Part shown: in pieces, positions 5,471 to 5,894 of the stretch
How positions within the stretch are numbered: position 1 is the first letter of the stretch
Layout of the letters: every line of letters begins with the position of its first letter
Assembly (NCBI GenBank): GCA_903932755.1
Contig: CAIZHL010000513.1
Location: 1-5,894, forward strand
DNA from: an uncultured beta proteobacterium
GTDB lineage: Bacteria > Pseudomonadota > Gammaproteobacteria > Burkholderiales > Rhodocyclaceae
Length of the DNA stretch: 5,894 nucleotides
Direction of reading: 5' to 3'
Made by a program: the position numbers and the translations under genes
The notes under the pieces: model-generated
What the model was told of the DNA's origin: nothing
The model's input: the letters and a program-made list of their open reading frames with translations, nothing else
Database searches by the model: none

Positions 5471-5894
5471 TCAGGGTTTCTTCGCCATCTTGCGTGGCGT
5501 CGCCTTGCCTGGCGGAAGGAAATTGTCGCCCGTCACCACCGGCTTGCCGGTCTTCGCCTCCAGCGCCTTGCGCGCCTGCCTGGCAATCGCGCCGCCATTG
5601 GTTGCGGCCTCGGCATTCTTGGTCATGCCGGTGGCCTCGTCGGTCTCGGCGATCTGGCGTGTCGAAAGTTCCGCCAGCGCCGTGAAAATCAGTTCCGCCT
5701 CGCTCATGTGGTCGCGCAGATTGTGATCCTGCAAACCTTTCAGCTTTTTGTGCGTCTTGACGCTGACGCCCGACCATTCCTGATGGATGATGTTGGTGAG
5801 GATTGCGAATTCCTCACCCTGCTTGATCTCGTGGTTTGCCCAGTAATCGGTCAGCTTGTTGCGGGTTTCCTGCCCGGTCATGCGCTGCTGAATC
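5471..5894 (-). CDS. C-terminal part of a phage antirepressor/DinD-like (BRO family) protein (5' end outside window)
   Basis: The frame is open to the window edge; the Met at 5881 (136 residues to the stop) is preceded by in-frame codons reading IQQR, so it is probably internal. Counting from that Met, RNKLTDYWANHEI (7-19), EEFAILTNIIHQ (23-34), LKGLQDHNLRDHMSEAELIF (47-66) and a Gly/Ala/Lys-rich helix ending KTGKPVV (110-116) resemble the C-terminal region shared by BRO-N-containing phage antirepressors and DNA-damage-inducible protein D. The BRO-N DNA-binding half would lie beyond the window. The C-terminal tail (KATPRKMAKKP) is strongly basic. The DNA here is less GC-rich than the operon downstream, consistent with phage or mobile origin. 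Family assignment is from memory of the motif pattern; function (antirepression, damage response or a domesticated gene) cannot be decided from this fragment. Confidence 0.7.
   Translation of the reverse strand, partial: IQQRMTGQETRNKLTDYWANHEIKQGEEFAILTNIIHQEWSGVSVKTHKKLKGLQDHNLRDHMSEAELIFTALAELSTRQIAETDEATGMTKNAEAATNGGAIARQARKALEAKTGKPVVTGDNFLPPGKATPRKMAKKP

Noticed and set aside
4018..5685. Very long plus-strand open frame (555 codons) opposite the flavoprotein gene
   Set aside because: The translation is Arg/Gln/Ala-rich with no recognisable motif, and it runs antisense to a gene with clear FAD, Tat and lipobox motifs. Long antisense frames are expected in high-GC DNA.
1..5894. tRNA, rRNA, CRISPR array or insertion-sequence ends
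   Set aside because: No regularly spaced direct repeats, no tRNA-like cloverleaf and no transposase motif were seen; nearly all of the window is accounted for by protein genes.

Overview
The window is GC-rich chromosomal DNA, most likely from a betaproteobacterium (Rhodocyclales or a similar lineage). This rests on the coaE-zapD-yacG gene order, the fused Nudix/ThiE-like protein facing that cluster, and the style of the SPOR-domain protein. The lineage is inferred from gene content and protein character, not from a search.

Layout: (1) nt 1-918, plus strand: a Nudix hydrolase fused to a ThiE/TenI-like domain, with its first codons cut off by the window edge. (2) nt 919-1024: a convergent intergenic gap filled with hairpins, including a 67-bp dispersed-repeat-like inverted repeat. 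(3) nt 1025-5283, minus strand: six tightly packed genes, in transcription order a Tat-exported flavoprotein lipoprotein, speD (pyruvoyl decarboxylase), a membrane-anchored SPOR protein, coaE (last step of CoA synthesis), zapD (FtsZ-ring factor) and yacG (gyrase-inhibiting zinc protein). The first three junctions are 4-nt stop/start overlaps (ATGA, ATGA, GTGA). coaE and zapD are 66 nt apart, and yacG starts 13 nt inside the end of zapD. (4) nt 5284-5470: a less GC-rich gap with two perfect hairpins and no convincing promoter. (5) nt 5471-5894, minus strand: the C-terminal part of a phage-antirepressor/DinD-like (BRO family) protein that runs off the window.

How it works together: zapD, coaE and yacG form a common proteobacterial housekeeping cluster. 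What is less usual is the block in front of it, a flavoprotein/AdoMet-decarboxylase pair plus a SPOR protein, translationally coupled into coaE. The flavoprotein-speD pair suggests polyamine chemistry split between cytoplasm and envelope, but no aminopropyltransferase is present in the window. The phage-type gene directly upstream suggests that this end of the operon adjoins mobile or accessory DNA. I see no clear new defence system, CRISPR array or RNA gene here. The points most worth following are the SpeD-flavoprotein pair, the degenerate ThiE domain and the intergenic palindromes.
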